Source of the DNA: Diogma glabrata | Taxonomy: Eukaryota > Arthropoda > Insecta > Diptera > Cylindrotomidae | Length of the DNA stretch: 64,000 nucleotides | Assembly (NCBI GenBank): GCA_963693315.1 | Contig: OY856186.1 | Coordinates: 458,230,192-458,294,191 of the forward strand | Direction: 5' to 3' | Shown: positions 1 through 11,670 of the stretch, piece by piece | Position numbering within the stretch: the stretch's first letter is position 1 | How the letters are laid out: every line of letters begins with the position of its first letter | Notes under the pieces: model-generated | Seen by the model: the letters and a program-made list of their open reading frames with translations, nothing else | Databases searched by the model: none | Told to the model about the DNA's origin: nothing | Program-made: the position numbers and the translations under genes

Positions 1-419
1 CTGTATTTGACAATTAATCCTTTATTCTCCAACGTCGGCATTGGTGCCTATATGGTCGATTGAGCTAAATTTTAAAAGTTTCAGCCTAGTTAACTGCTAA
101 GATATGCTCAGTTATTCATCATTTGGGTCCGGCAAGCTGCAACATCAATATAGTATAGGCCAAGATCTTTTAAAGAATTTGGGTCCCGTATTTTTGGAAA
201 CCTTATTATGCCGTAATTGTTTAGTTAAAAATGATTTTTGATTAAATTATGAGCAAAAACAATGCATTTTTAATCCAAAATTTAGTCTAAAAATTTTAAA
301 TATTTGTGGATTGAACGCAAACTCTCTGTGCGCGTTTTTAACTGTTTTAGAAGAAAAATAATATTAAAATTGAAAAAAAAATTTGAATTACTTCGGTTTG
401 AAAGCCCTAAGTATTACAT
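1..419. other. AT-rich sequence, nothing recognised
   Basis: No convincing coding frame, RNA gene or repeat partner within the window was seen here. The open frame running into the next feature reads through non-coding repeat. Confidence 0.5.
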
Positions 420-511
420 TCATAAGCTCAAAGTGAAATTCTTACCCCCACTTTTTTTGGCATTTCTCGACGTTTTAGGACTTACTGATTCTAAAAAAGC
501 AAAAAAAAAAT

Positions 512-552
512 GTATGTCTGTCTGTAGACCGGCCGGCCGGCCGTCCGTCATT
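512..552. repeat. GGCC-rich micro-island
   Basis: A TGTCTGTCTG run is followed by CCGGCCGGCCGGCCG, an abrupt GC-rich island in AT-rich DNA. The same island appears inverted at about 54700-54730, and a weaker version (GCCGGCAGACAGACATA) near 7550. It marks this repeat family. Confidence 0.7.
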
Positions 553-811
553 ACCTACGCTGCAGGGAAAACCGCTGGAGGGATTTCAAAAATGTTTTTT
601 CTAAAAATAGGTATACTCAAGGGACAGGTTCGAAAAGACGCTGTGTTCGATAACTGTACCGGAAGTGTGTCAAAAAAAACATTATGTGTGTCAAAACTAG
701 CAAATTTTCATATTTTTGGCTTAAAAAACGTTCATTTTAAGTGATTACGAGTAGGAACATTAAATTTGGAGAAATCTTGATGGTTAATATTGGTATGTGA
801 GATCAAAAACT

Positions 812-1320
812 AAATTATTGCATTATAAGTTTGTCAAAAAAATGTTGTCAAGTGTGTCAAAAGTAAGATTTTTATTTATTTTTTTACCTAATTTTTTGGA
901 AAAAAAAATAAAATTAATTGTTTGTTTGAAATGAAATTTTATTATCATTATTGAGAATTATGGCATTATAAGTTTGTCAAAAAAATGTTGTCAAGTGTGT
1001 CAAAAGAAAGATTTTTATATAGTTTTTTACCCAATTTTTTGGAAAAAAATAAAATTGTTTGTTTGAAATGGAATTTTATTATTATTATTGAGAATTATGG
1101 CATTATAAGTTTGTCAAAAAATGTTGTCAAGTGTGTCAAAAGAAAGGTTTTTATTTATTTTTTACCCAATTTTTTTAGAAAAAAATAAAATTAATAGTTT
1201 GTATGACATGATATTTTATTATTGTTATAGAGAATTATGGCATTATAAGTTTGTCAAAAAATAATGTCAAGTGTGTCAAAAAATGATTTCATTTATTTTT
1301 TAGCCAGTGTTTGGAAAAAA
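812..1320. repeat. Tandem repeat, about 140-bp unit, about 3.6 copies
   Basis: The anchor ATTATGGCATTATAAGTTTG recurs near 955, 1092 and 1232, with a variant near 813, giving spacings of about 137-143 bp. Each unit also carries TTGTCAAGTGTGTCAAAAG and CCAATTTTTTGGAAAAAA. The units differ by small indels in A/T runs. Confidence 0.8.
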
Positions 1321-1379
1321 AAATGTAGCTGTTTTTATGAGGTAAATGTAATTTAAACTGAAATTGGACATGGAAATTT

Positions 1380-1765
1380 TTGAATTTGTTATAGTTTTTG
1401 AAATATTTTTAGAATTTTGAAAAAGTTTGTATTTTTGATTTTGTAATAATTTTTGCAATATTTTTAGAATTTTGGAAAAGGTTTTAATGTTTGATTTTGT
1501 AAGAATTTTTGGAATATTTTTAGAATTTTAAAAAATTTTTAATTTTTGATTTTATTATAATTTTTGGAATTTTGAAAAAATTTTCAATTTTTGATTTTGT
1601 AATAATTTTTGCTATATTTTTAGAATTTTGGAAAAAGTTTGAATTTTGAAGAATTTTTGAAATATTATCGGAATTTAGAAAAAGTTTAAATATTTGATTT
1701 TATTCAAATTTTTGGAATATTTTTGGAATTCTGAAAAAGTTTGATTTTATTTAATTTAACAATAT
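1380..1765. repeat. Degenerate AT-rich minisatellite
   Basis: Variants of GATTTTGTAATAATTTTTG, AATATTTTTAGAATTTT and GAAAAAGTTT recur about every 60 bp. The reverse-complement array at 53680-54290 has the same composition, so it belongs to the composite element. Confidence 0.65.
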
Positions 1766-1782
1766 TTTTGGAATTTTGATTA

Positions 1783-2340
1783 TAATTTTCCGGCAACGTA
1801 TTGATGTTTCGTGTTAGTTGTGTAATAAATTTTTAAACAGAGATAAAAAATACTTGTACTTTAACAAAGAGTTATTTTTGAAATATATCGCTGCCCAAAA
1901 ATAAAAACCATGCCCACATAAAAGTTTTTTGCCGAAAACTATATCAAAATCTTTAACCCAGACCGAAGTCTTGATATCTCAGAGCTGTGAGATTTCAGCC
2001 CCTCCATATTTTTAACTTTGACATTGTGATTCAATTAATTAAATTTGAATTAGTTTTTTTCCAATGAACCATTAACATAAAAAATTATAAAATATGCAAT
2101 ATTTTTTAGTCTCGAACGAAATAAAGGTTTAAATTACCAACAGAAAAAAAACAGTGTTTAATATATATAACGGTTCATTAAATTAAAACAGAAAAATATG
2201 AAGGGGCTGAAATCTCAAGCGCTTAGATATCAAGACTTCGGTCTAGGTTAAAGATTTTGATATAGTTTTTGGCAATGTATTTTTTTTTAGAAATTTATTA
2301 CAAAACTAGCACGAAACACCAATACGTTGCCAAAAAATTA
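1783..2340. repeat. Inverted repeat inside the composite element
   Basis: The left arm begins near CCGGCAACGTATTGATG and the right arm ends with its near complement, CACCAATACGTTGCC. Further in, ACCGAAGTCTTGATATCT pairs with AGATATCAAGACTTCGGT. Arms are about 200-250 bp. Half of this structure is present in the copy at 53340-53600. It may be a MITE-like element captured by the larger repeat. Confidence 0.7.
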
Positions 2341-2399
2341 AAACAGATCATAAATTAACATAATTTAAAAAGATTATACAATCACCAACCTACTCAAAA

Positions 2400-3200
2400 A
2401 CCTCTCTATTTAGATTTTCGAGAAAATATTACTAATAGTCCAGGAATATTAGGGTTTCAGCTCGGAATGAGAGATAGTCGGCTATAAACTTGTATAAACC
2501 TTTATTTTGGCACCCTAAATCTTGTCTCAAAACCTACTTATCGTAGGGTGTCCGCGACTACAGAAATTCCAAGGTCAAAAGTCAAAAAATCAATTTTTTA
2601 CACATTTATTGCAAATACCTCGTTTCCTATGGGCTTTAATCTATTTGTATATATTATAAATATTGTAGAGGATTAAATTCTCTACAACTTTTGTTTAAAC
2701 ATTTTTTTATATATTGAACCATTTTCAAGATAGAGGGCAGAGCTAGCGCAGTGTAAAAGTACATATAATTTCCCAATATGTACGGTATGAGCAACGGAAC
2801 TTGGTGAACTGTTGCATATTGTTGTATGTTAATAAACAACTTTTAAACACCGTCGCTTGAATTCACCGTTACATAGCTACACGTATACGGTTCAACCTGT
2901 AACCTTATTAACTTGGCTCAACCGGGGTATTTAGTACCGACATTTATTTAACCTTCAACCAAAGTCGCAGGATTCAGCCAAATGGTTCAACGTTCATCCA
3001 CCATCGCATGATTCAATAATTTTATATTGATATAATTACTCATCATCTAATTCAATAGTTTCATATTGATATAATTACTCATCATTCATCCACAACCGCA
3101 TTATTCCAGCGTTTTTATAATTTTTACGTACTATTCGATCATATTTTAACCACAACCGCATTATTCAGCCGTTTTTTTTATAAATTCGTTTGTATGATTG
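2400..3200. other. AT-rich spacer with short direct repeats
   Basis: At about 3012-3090 the block TTCATATTGATATAATTACT occurs twice, about 42 bp apart. At 3098-3175 CCACAACCGCATTATTC occurs twice, about 58 bp apart. No coding sequence is supported; the minus-strand frame at 2654-2839 has no recognisable motif. Confidence 0.45.
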
Positions 3201-3269
3201 ACCTGGAATAAACGAATGGCTAATCCGACAAGGCAGGAGGAACGGGATCGATTACTAGCCTGGAGTGAG

Positions 3270-4700
3270 TTCATATATACTTATCTTTATTTATAGGTTT
3301 TATTCTGGTTTTGAATGAATTCTTTAACCGGGATGAGTCTGCCTAAAGGGAATGATTTTGTTTTTTATTTCCGTTGTGCTGAGCGTATATCATGATATCA
3401 TTCTCGATGTCATGTGTAAACGACATTTATACACTCTTGCTATCTGACTGCGTATTTATTATTTCAATTTTAACTTTTGTTGATTTTAAATTAATTCACC
3501 AGAGATATAACACTGTCTATATGTCCGTATGTCCTGAACAGTCCGGTTTTTCGATGATACACTTTGCCGAAACAATTTTGCACCAGGGAAAGAACCGTTA
3601 GACCCGTTTGACGTGCGTCAACTTAGGTCGTCGGGAGGATCAGAGAAAAATAAATGACACTATTTAAATTCAAACTGATTCTACCCTTTATTATGAAAAA
3701 TCATTTCTTTTATATTATTTCAAATACTTCCCCATCATATAATTATGTATATAAATTATGTATTTACCAATTATTTATTTCCCACTTAAAACTTAAATCA
3801 ATTAATATATTATGTATTCCCACATAAATCAATTAATATACATATTTATATTGTTTTAAATTTACTTATTGCAAAAATGCAATAACAACAAAAATGTACA
3901 TAAAAGTGTTTTCAATTTATTTGCTCTATATTTTTCTTCAAATAAAATGTACAAGTCATCATAAGCATTTTTATTTAAATTGTTTCAATGTTTTGAAACA
4001 TAATATATGTGATGACACGGTTTGAATCTAAGTCCATAAACTATATTTGTTTACAATTGACGATACGAAATAATGAAATGTTTATTTGTTATTTTGTTTT
4101 GATAAGATTTATGTCGTCATGGGAATTTCTTTATAACTTATTTATATAGGTTTTGATTTGGATAAGTTGGTGAGTAGACGTAGTAGTGTCTCTACACCGT
4201 GATAAATAAATAAATTGTAGGGTTCGTGACGGTCGTGGCTTCTTTGTCATATAGGACCGCCAGAGTCTTCTTTTTTCACTTTTTCTTTTGATCTCCGATC
4301 TAGTAGATAAACAATACATGCGTACAATCCAAGTAATTTGTACTGGGCGGCAGGTATAATCTCTCGTTCCCGCAGGCTGAAGCTAGCTGAGGGTTCAAAA
4401 TCAAACTAGGTGCGCGGCCAGCCATTGTTATGACACAATCCATCGTGTTATCTAACCAGTATTATTTATAAGAGAGTCTACACCCCGCTCCAGAAAGAGT
4501 TCAGGTTCTGTATTGGTAGATTGAAGGTTATGTATGCCTTGGTAGTGAGATTTTAACGATCAACGAACAGTCAAGGATGCATTCTCTTCAGTCGCCACAC
4601 TGTTCTATCTCTTCCCTCCCTTATAAACTGACTACTTGGTAATCCTAAAATTCAACGTCCGTAACTACATAAAACAACAACTTAGTACAACGAAAATACA
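3270..4700. other. Spacer, no gene recognised
   Basis: AT-rich with scattered short open frames, none with recognisable domains. It lies directly downstream, in minus-strand terms, of the possible exon at 4705-4828, so it would be intronic if that exon is real. Confidence 0.4.
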
Positions 4701-4704
4701 TTAC

Positions 4705-4828
4705 CTGGTTCATGATCAATACCATTAATTATTCGCGTTGCTACAACAACACGTCGTGTTGATTCAGCATCAATTTCTATTAAAAAACTATCAATCTCAC
4801 AATTAGCATCGCTTAAATTCGTAAACAT
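4705..4828 (-). CDS. Possible first coding exon of an unrecognised host gene
   Basis: On the minus strand an ATG at 4828 opens a 41-codon frame that ends exactly at a consensus-like donor, CCAG|GTAATG, leaving phase 1. The peptide starts MFTNLSDANC and contains FLIEIDAESTRRVVV. Its composition (acidic and hydrophobic residues, few Asn/Lys/Ile runs) looks more protein-like than the surrounding AT-driven frames. I do not recognise the protein and found no matching second exon nearby, so the remaining exons would lie beyond position 4700 or outside the window. It could be a chance frame. Transcript evidence would decide. Confidence 0.3.
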
Positions 4829-6340
4829 TCTTCTACTTTGTTTTAATCAAACAAAAGTAAAACTCATATTGTTGTAATTGCATTTTTCTATTTTTTTGTT
4901 GATACTATCAGATACAATCTCATATTGAAATGTTTGGGATTGTAATAGTAATGGGATTGTAATCAGCTGTTTAATTAAAATGTTAACGAATTGTTGCATT
5001 TCGTGGTTATTGTTATTTCGTTCTCTTTATAATTTTTAATAACTGCAACGCAAACAAACACAAAATTAGATATGGTTGTCTGTTTCTGTTCATGATCGAC
5101 GATAATCAAATGAAACAGAGTTCAAATGATATATGAGTTTTGTAATGCGATTGTTGAGACAGTATGATAATGATCGTGATTGATTTTTTTCGTTTGAAAA
5201 GGGATAATACCACGACAGCGGAAAGAAATATACAAAATTTTTGAATAACCATCTCGCTTCTACTCCTTTGTTTAAATGATATTTATAGAAGGCATTTTTG
5301 CATAATTAAGCCAGTATGATTTTATTTATAAAATCAATTTTAAGTTCGATCATGATTTTTGAACATGATAAATTTAAAGTTTTTTTTACTAAAAATCACA
5401 AAATTAATGAAAATTAAAATCAGTTGGTGTTTAATAATCAACATTTCAGTTGGATTATGATTTTCAAAATCGGAAATTTAAAAATTGATCAATCAAAATT
5501 ATTAAAATTCATGTTTAACTTTTTGGATAAAAATCGTTCATTTTTAAATATAAATAAAACTCGGTTCGTGTTAAAATGGAAAAATATTATGTTTCTAAAT
5601 TAAATTCATTGAGTTTATAAAAATCACAACTTGATTATCAAAAAAAAATCGACAATTTTGAGTGAAATGATCTTTGATCAAGGCATACGCGCGTCACTAA
5701 AACCGTGTTTTTGTTTTTCATATTATACGTGAACAATTAGACGCGGAAAGGATGTGAAATATAAATTGGAACATGAAATGTTCATAATGTGTTGTGATTT
5801 AACTTTTTTTTTCACAAAAATAGTTTTGTAAAAATTAATTTTTGAAAGAATTTTGAAATTTTGAACAAAAGAAATAAGATAAAAGTTAGTTGAAAGAAAA
5901 ATTTTTTTTTCATAAATATAATTAAATAACAGTATAGTTCTGTAGTAATGCGACTTGATAAACAATTATATAATCAAACAAGTCATATAAATATAAATGT
6001 AACAGGGTGTTTTGAGACGAGTAAATATACACCGTCAAATTAAAAGATTTTGCTTTTTATTTTGATACCAACAAATTGACCATTGGAAACACTGGCATAC
6101 TAAGATCTCGTTATTAAATTGTGCCAGGGAGTTGAACCATTCAAAGAGGGGCAATTGGGAACAAAAGAAAGAAGAAGAAGACACCAGCTATCAAGACTGC
6201 AAACTACAATAATTAAGCTAAGTTCCTATTTTTTTGTTTTCTTTATATTATTTTACTAAATATTGATTGATATAATAATTGTTTGAAATTAATTGCGATC
6301 GATATGATCGAGTGAATATCTTTTTTATATAGAGATTTTT
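4829..6340. other. AT-rich spacer
   Basis: No gene or repeat partner recognised. If the exon at 4705-4828 is real, its 5' UTR and promoter would lie at the start of this stretch, but no convincing TATA or initiator motif stands out against the AT background. Confidence 0.4.
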
Positions 6341-6349
6341 ATTGTGGTT

Positions 6350-6445
6350 TACAGGTTTACCCTTGGATAATACCCTTGGATCATAACTGTATCCCTGGAT
6401 ACAGTTATTATACCATACCAATTCCATTGGTCTTCCAATGGAACC
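6350..6445. repeat. Pair of short perfect hairpins
   Basis: AACTGTATCC/GGATACAGTT and TTCCATTGG/CCAATGGAA are back-to-back hairpins within 60 bp. They sit at the edge of the TGGC-rich repeat that follows. Confidence 0.5.
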
Positions 6446-6529
6446 AGTTCTCCTTTACAAAACCTAGAATGCAATAATCTAGTTTTTGGTCTTACATACT
6501 AATCCCTACCCATACAAGGTTGTACAACT

Positions 6530-7290
6530 GATCCAGTAATGGTCCATTACTGGCAGCCAGTAATGTAGCAATGGGTGAGTACTGGCAACCACGACTGGGC
6601 CATTAACATAATTTTACTGGATGATCACTTCGGACAATAAATGGTTGCCATTCTTAGGCCAAATACTGGCAACCATGACTGGGCCGTTAAAAAAAGTATA
6701 CATTATTATCATATGTAAATTTAAATAAGTTAAATACAAACTAATTTAAAATAAAATAAAAATGATGGAAAAAATTCAAAACTCCCTATACAACTGCTTC
6801 AGATGCAAGAATGGCTGAGTAATGGCAAACACCGCCCTGACTCCGCCAGTACTCCGCCATTAAAAAAATATAAAATAATATTTTTATATATAAATTTAAA
6901 TAAATTATTTAAAATAATGAAAAGAAATGAAAATAAATTAAAACATATACCAACCTTTTCTTTATTACCATAGTCTTTCAACCGACAAGGCGATAACTAA
7001 ACTATATGTGAAATTTTTCAAACTATGTATTTCTAAAAGGGATAAAACTCTAGTGAAATTTAAAAAAAATGACAGATCGGCAAATTCATGGCTACATTAC
7101 TGGCCCAATAACAATAGCCAAGTATTATTTACCATTCATGGGCCAGTGCTTGGCCATTCAAAGGTAACAATATACTGGCTATTTTCTGTAAACCATAGAT
7201 CGGCCGATGATTGGTTCTAGTATTGGCCCAGTAACAATAGCCAAGTATTGTTAACCATTAATGGACCAGTGCTTGGCTGTATGTCAATGT
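6530..7290. repeat. TGGC/GCCA-rich repeat element
   Basis: Variants of ACTGGCAACCA-GACTGGGCC recur at about 6575 and 6666, with a degenerate form near 6823. TGGCCCA-TAACAATAGCCAAG recurs at about 7098 and 7222, a direct repeat with a period near 120 bp. The two groups are in inverted relation to each other, so the block can fold into many short GGCC-containing hairpins. No coding function is supported. Confidence 0.55.
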
Positions 7291-7319
7291 CTGGCAAAAC
7301 CTACTTGGGTACCACCGAG

Positions 7320-7640
7320 ATTTCTTCAAATTCAATGTTACTACTCATTATCACTTAAAATGAACGTTTTTTTAAGTAAAAAATATGCAAATTTCCTTGT
7401 TTTGGCATACTTGACGATTTTATGACACCCTTCCAGTACAGTTATCACACAACGTCCTTTTGCAACTGTCCATTGAGTATACCTTATTTTACAAAAAAAA
7501 TTTTTTGAGCCCCCTCCCAGCGGTTTTCTAGATTTCGTAAGAAATGATAGCCGGCAGACAGACATACATTTTTAGGTAAATTTCATATCTACCTATTGCA
7601 ATGGACTTCATCTCCGAATTTCGGAAAGTTTTTGGTCCCA
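7320..7640 (-). repeat. Partial copy of the composite repeat, copy 2
   Basis: In reverse orientation this matches 440-770: AATCACTTAAAATGAACGTT-like sequence, the GAGTATACCT block and the GACAGACATACAT block. Only the first module is present. Divergence from copy 1 is clearly higher than between copies 1 and 3. Confidence 0.65.
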
Positions 7641-7687
7641 AACGACTATGAATGATAAGCGGAGACGGAAAAACAAAAAAACAAATT

Positions 7688-7811
<124 letters not shown>

Positions 7812-7865
7812 TATTTTTTGTTTTATTGGGTATATAGCCTGTTATATATATAAATATATTTGTTT

Positions 7866-7920
7866 AATGCATTACGCGTTTCGACGTCATTTTTTAAAAA
7901 AACGTCATCATCAGAACTAA
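7866..7920 (-). ncRNA. Hammerhead-like motif at a Penelope 3' end
   Basis: On the minus strand CTGATGA is followed by T, GACGT, an A/T loop, ACGTC and GAAAC. The 5-bp stem II pairs perfectly. After GAAA comes ACGCGT, a self-complementary stem III of the kind described for dimer-acting hammerheads in Penelope-like elements. Against it, there is one extra T after CTGATGA and I cannot find a good stem I. Confidence 0.35.
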
Positions 7921-8301
7921 AATTTACAAAATAAATTTATACTAATTTTAACATTTACAAGAAAACTATAAAACAACTCACCAACAAAATTATAACATAC
8001 TTTAAATAAATAATTACTTTAAAACTAATACAGATTATATATATCATTAGTCAAAATTATTAAAAGGTTAAATAAATAAAAACATATTAAAATTACTTGT
8101 AGTACAACCAGAAAATATCACCAACTAACCAAGTTGCACAAGATAACATCTCACTAATCGAACGCAAATCAATATATGTTTTCTCTAATTTTTCTCTTTA
8201 ATATATTATTGTTATATTATCGAGAAGGACCGTATAATTGTTTTCATTAACTGCAGCTAATGAAAGGTCATCGAATATGTAGAGTTTTTTTATCATTTAC
8301 G

Positions 8302-8704
<403 letters not shown>

Positions 8705-8831
8705 GAGAACATATGCCTACGCCTAAGAACATATGCCTACGATTTTGTAATACTTTTGAAATAAAAAATATCACGTTTTCATTGTAAAAAGTTTATTAAT
8801 GTAAATGGCTGGTGAATAAACAAATTTTAGC

Positions 8832-9115
8832 TTAAAATAAGTGTTCAAAATTATGGCCTCCGACTTCAATGCACTTATTAATCCGCTCTTCAAATGACTG
8901 TACACAACTGAGAAGTGTATCTGCTTGAATTTCTGCACAAGCATTATTGATTCGCCCAATTATATTCTCACGTGTTGTTGGTTCTTGTTTGTAAACGTTC
9001 TCTTTGAGATAGCCCCACAAAAAGAAATCGGGCGAAGTAAGAACTGGTGATCTGGCAGGCCAATTTACCGGACTAGCTCTACCGATCCAGCGACCATTGA
9101 AATCACTATGTAATA
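8832..9115 (-). pseudogene. Mariner transposase fragment, C-terminal part
   Basis: The minus strand encodes GRWIGRA, then WPARSPVLTSPDFFLWGYLK and, at the end, SFEERINKCIEVGGHNFEHL. The Trp-Pro-Ala-Arg-Ser-Pro and Pro-Asp-Phe-Phe-Leu-Trp-Gly signatures are diagnostic of mariner transposase; the Asp before FFLWG is the third catalytic acid. Combined with the plus-strand piece, the spacing between the second and third acids would be 41 residues, suggesting a DD41D-type mariner. The open frame continues upstream on the minus strand to 9197, but that part is antisense to the other transposase fragment and is not real coding sequence. Confidence 0.8.
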
Positions 9116-9151
9116 CTTGAAGACTTGAGCTTAGAAGTGCGACAGAACATG

Positions 9152-9247
9152 TGGTTTCAACATGATGGTTGTCCAGCACACCATTCGATGGTAGCACGTG
9201 AAGTATTACATCGTGATTTAAATAGTCGCTGGATCGGTAGAGCTAGT
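9152..9247 (+). pseudogene. Mariner transposase fragment, second-Asp region
   Basis: The plus strand encodes WFQHDGCPAHHSMVAREVL and then SRWIGRA. The Gln-His-Asp-Gly-Cys-Pro-Ala-His motif carries the second catalytic Asp of mariner transposases. This piece faces the C-terminal fragment and overlaps it in content with several differences, so the two came from different copies or have diverged since an inverted duplication. Confidence 0.8.
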
Positions 9248-9359
9248 TTATTCACCAGCTTGTTTATTCACCAGTCATTTACATTAATAAACTTTTTACA
9301 ATGAAAACGTGATATATTTTATTTTAAAAGTATTACAAAATCGTAGGCATATGTTCTTA

Positions 9360-9680
9360 GTAAAAGAAATCGAAAAAATTGAATTTCGTCGATTACAGCG
9401 CCATCTATCATGAATCGAACAAAGTTTTTTAGTCAAATCGTACGTACTTTTAGCCGTAGAATCCGTATCTGCAATAAAAAATTGGGGTTCCTATTTTAGA
9501 TTCAAAGTTACCCCCGCTCACCTAAAAAGAGGGGGGTGGGGGACTATTTTTTTCCACTAATGTGTTTCCCCCGCGGAATGATTAAATTTTGATTATGGAC
9601 ATTTTTTTCGTAGAGTGCTTATTTTCCGAGATATTTGAAAGTTTCAGGTTAAAAAAATCACCCTGTATATATATATATAT
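9360..9680. other. Spacer with G/C tracts, no gene
   Basis: The block contains CCCCCGCTCACC, a GAGGGGGGTGGGGG run and ends with CACCCTGTATATATAT. The last motif resembles ends of abundant insect repeats, but I cannot assign it. Confidence 0.35.
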
Positions 9681-10607
<927 letters not shown>

Positions 10608-10671
10608 GTAATAATTCTAACACGAGCTTTTTTGGTCTAAATCTTTAATTTATTCTATTAATTCATATTTC

Positions 10672-10712
10672 AGTCAATATTTCGGCAACATACCATCATC
10701 ACAGACCTGTCA
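10672..10712 (-). ncRNA. Weak hammerhead-like motif
   Basis: On the minus strand TGATGATGG is followed by a short loop, GCC and GAAA, matching the layout of the motif at 7866-7920 with a much shorter stem II. The base before TGATGA is G rather than C, so a working hammerhead is doubtful. It lies at the same place relative to a Penelope-like fragment and (AT)n as the first motif. Confidence 0.2.
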
Positions 10713-11346
10713 ATAAAACTTAATACATTATATGCATCAACGCAACAAGACATTAGTGTAAAAATGATTTTCTTACCTAATGTCTCACATAAACTTTTGT
10801 ACTAAACATTTAAGTATAAAAACTATTGCTACTTACATAAAAACTTATTATCTAATATCACAGGTATTTTACTAAATCTACTTTTCGGTTGGGGAAACCT
10901 TGTCTGAGAAAAACTTACACAATAAATTAATTTTAACAACACGAAAATTGGCATACAAACTTTACTAATGCTCTAATTAAAATTAAGTGTAATGTCATAT
11001 ATAGACACGTTAATTTGTACATAAAGAAAAACCAGAACGGAATCAAATCTTACAGATTTCTCCAACCATAATCAATTCTCAATGTAGCATGCGTTACCTA
11101 TTTTATAATTTTGGGAAAATAAATAAAAAAAATTAAAATAAACGGTGATCAATTGATGTTACTCTCTCGTTACTATATTTGAAAACAATATCAACCTGTT
11201 ACTGTATGTGAAAACAAATATGTATTAACGAACCTTATAAAATAATTCTGATTAGAATAAAAACAAGTAAACGTATAAGTAAAAACATAAATGATAAAAA
11301 TTAGGAAATGAAGAAATTGTAACATTCTAAATAAATTCTGTGTGTT

Positions 11347-11670
11347 TTACTGTTTGGTATTGTGTTTTCGTAATTTTTTGTATGTAGATATGAAATTCCT
11401 ATATGAGACGTTTAGATTTCTGAGGTCAGTTCTAGTATTCACTGTTTCGTTTTCTTTTAACCAGATGTGTCCAGCTTCTTTGAACTCTCTTTTGAATTTG
11501 TGTTTGTCCCGGTCTATAATTTTCGTTCGTTTGAAGTCAAACTCATGTTTAACTTCCGTGTTCTGGTTATTAATGACGTGTTGGTTTATGGCTGTTTTGT
11601 TAGGGTTTGTAAAGTTTAGTTTATAGTCACTTCTGTATTGGGTCAATCTGTCCTTTAGGGTTTGTTTAGT
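11347..11670 (-). pseudogene. Penelope-like GIY-YIG endonuclease fragment
   Basis: The minus-strand frame has KQTLKDRLTQYRSDYKLNF, NKTAINQHVINN, a K-H-E-FDFKRTKIIDRD segment, KFKREFKEAGHIWL and, after NTRTDL, a final Y-containing tail. This is the Penelope endonuclease pattern: an Arg-rich helix after the degenerate GIY-YIG start, a conserved His (AxxxH), a D-x-D/E pair and K/R-R-xx-EA-xx-I. The 5' side is cut off at the inverted arm at 11671, so RT is missing. About 107 codons remain, ending at 11347. Confidence 0.65.

Larger units (their letters stand above)
420..2400 (+). repeat. Composite non-coding repeat element, copy 1
   Basis: This 2-kb block recurs in opposite orientation at 53340-54850 with the same order of modules: a short block with GTCTGTCTGTA and GGCC-rich sequence, a 140-bp unit, AT-rich minisatellite, and a part containing TTTCGTGTTAG/CTAACACGAAA. 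A partial copy of the first module is at 7320-7640 (minus). Copy 1 has about four 140-bp units and copy 3 about one, so the array has expanded or contracted. No transposase or RT coding was seen. The 140-bp unit resembles part of the 3' region of the LINE at 30180-30345, which suggests a LINE-derived or LINE-parasitic repeat; this is inference. Confidence 0.6.
8724..9359. mobile_element. Rearranged non-autonomous mariner element
   Basis: Terminal inverted repeats of about 105 bp start with AGAACATATGCCTACG and are flanked on each side by TA (8724-8725 and 9358-9359), the mariner target duplication. Inside are two fragments of mariner transposase in opposite orientation that overlap in content (SRWIGRA and GRWIGRA versions). 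The interior is thus a fold-back of two transposase pieces. A partial extra copy of the terminus (GAGAACATATGCCTACG) lies just outside at 8705-8721. The element could only be moved by a transposase supplied in trans. Confidence 0.8.

Noticed and set aside
304..744. 146-codon plus-strand frame
   Set aside because: It runs through the composite repeat, has a Lys/Phe-rich AT-driven composition, and the corresponding place in the other copies is not open.
811..1320. CRISPR-like array
   Set aside because: The 140-bp units repeat along their whole length without unique spacers, and the context is eukaryotic, so it is an ordinary tandem repeat.
3217..3265. Plus-strand ATG frame reading MANPTRQEERDRLLAW, followed by GTGAGT
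   Set aside because: It resembles a short exon with a donor site, but the nearest acceptor would leave an intron of about 30 nt and the joined frame stops soon after. Too little to support a gene.
9112..9197. N-terminal part of the minus-strand mariner frame
   Set aside because: This part is antisense to the plus-strand QHDGCPAHH transposase fragment, so its peptide is meaningless.
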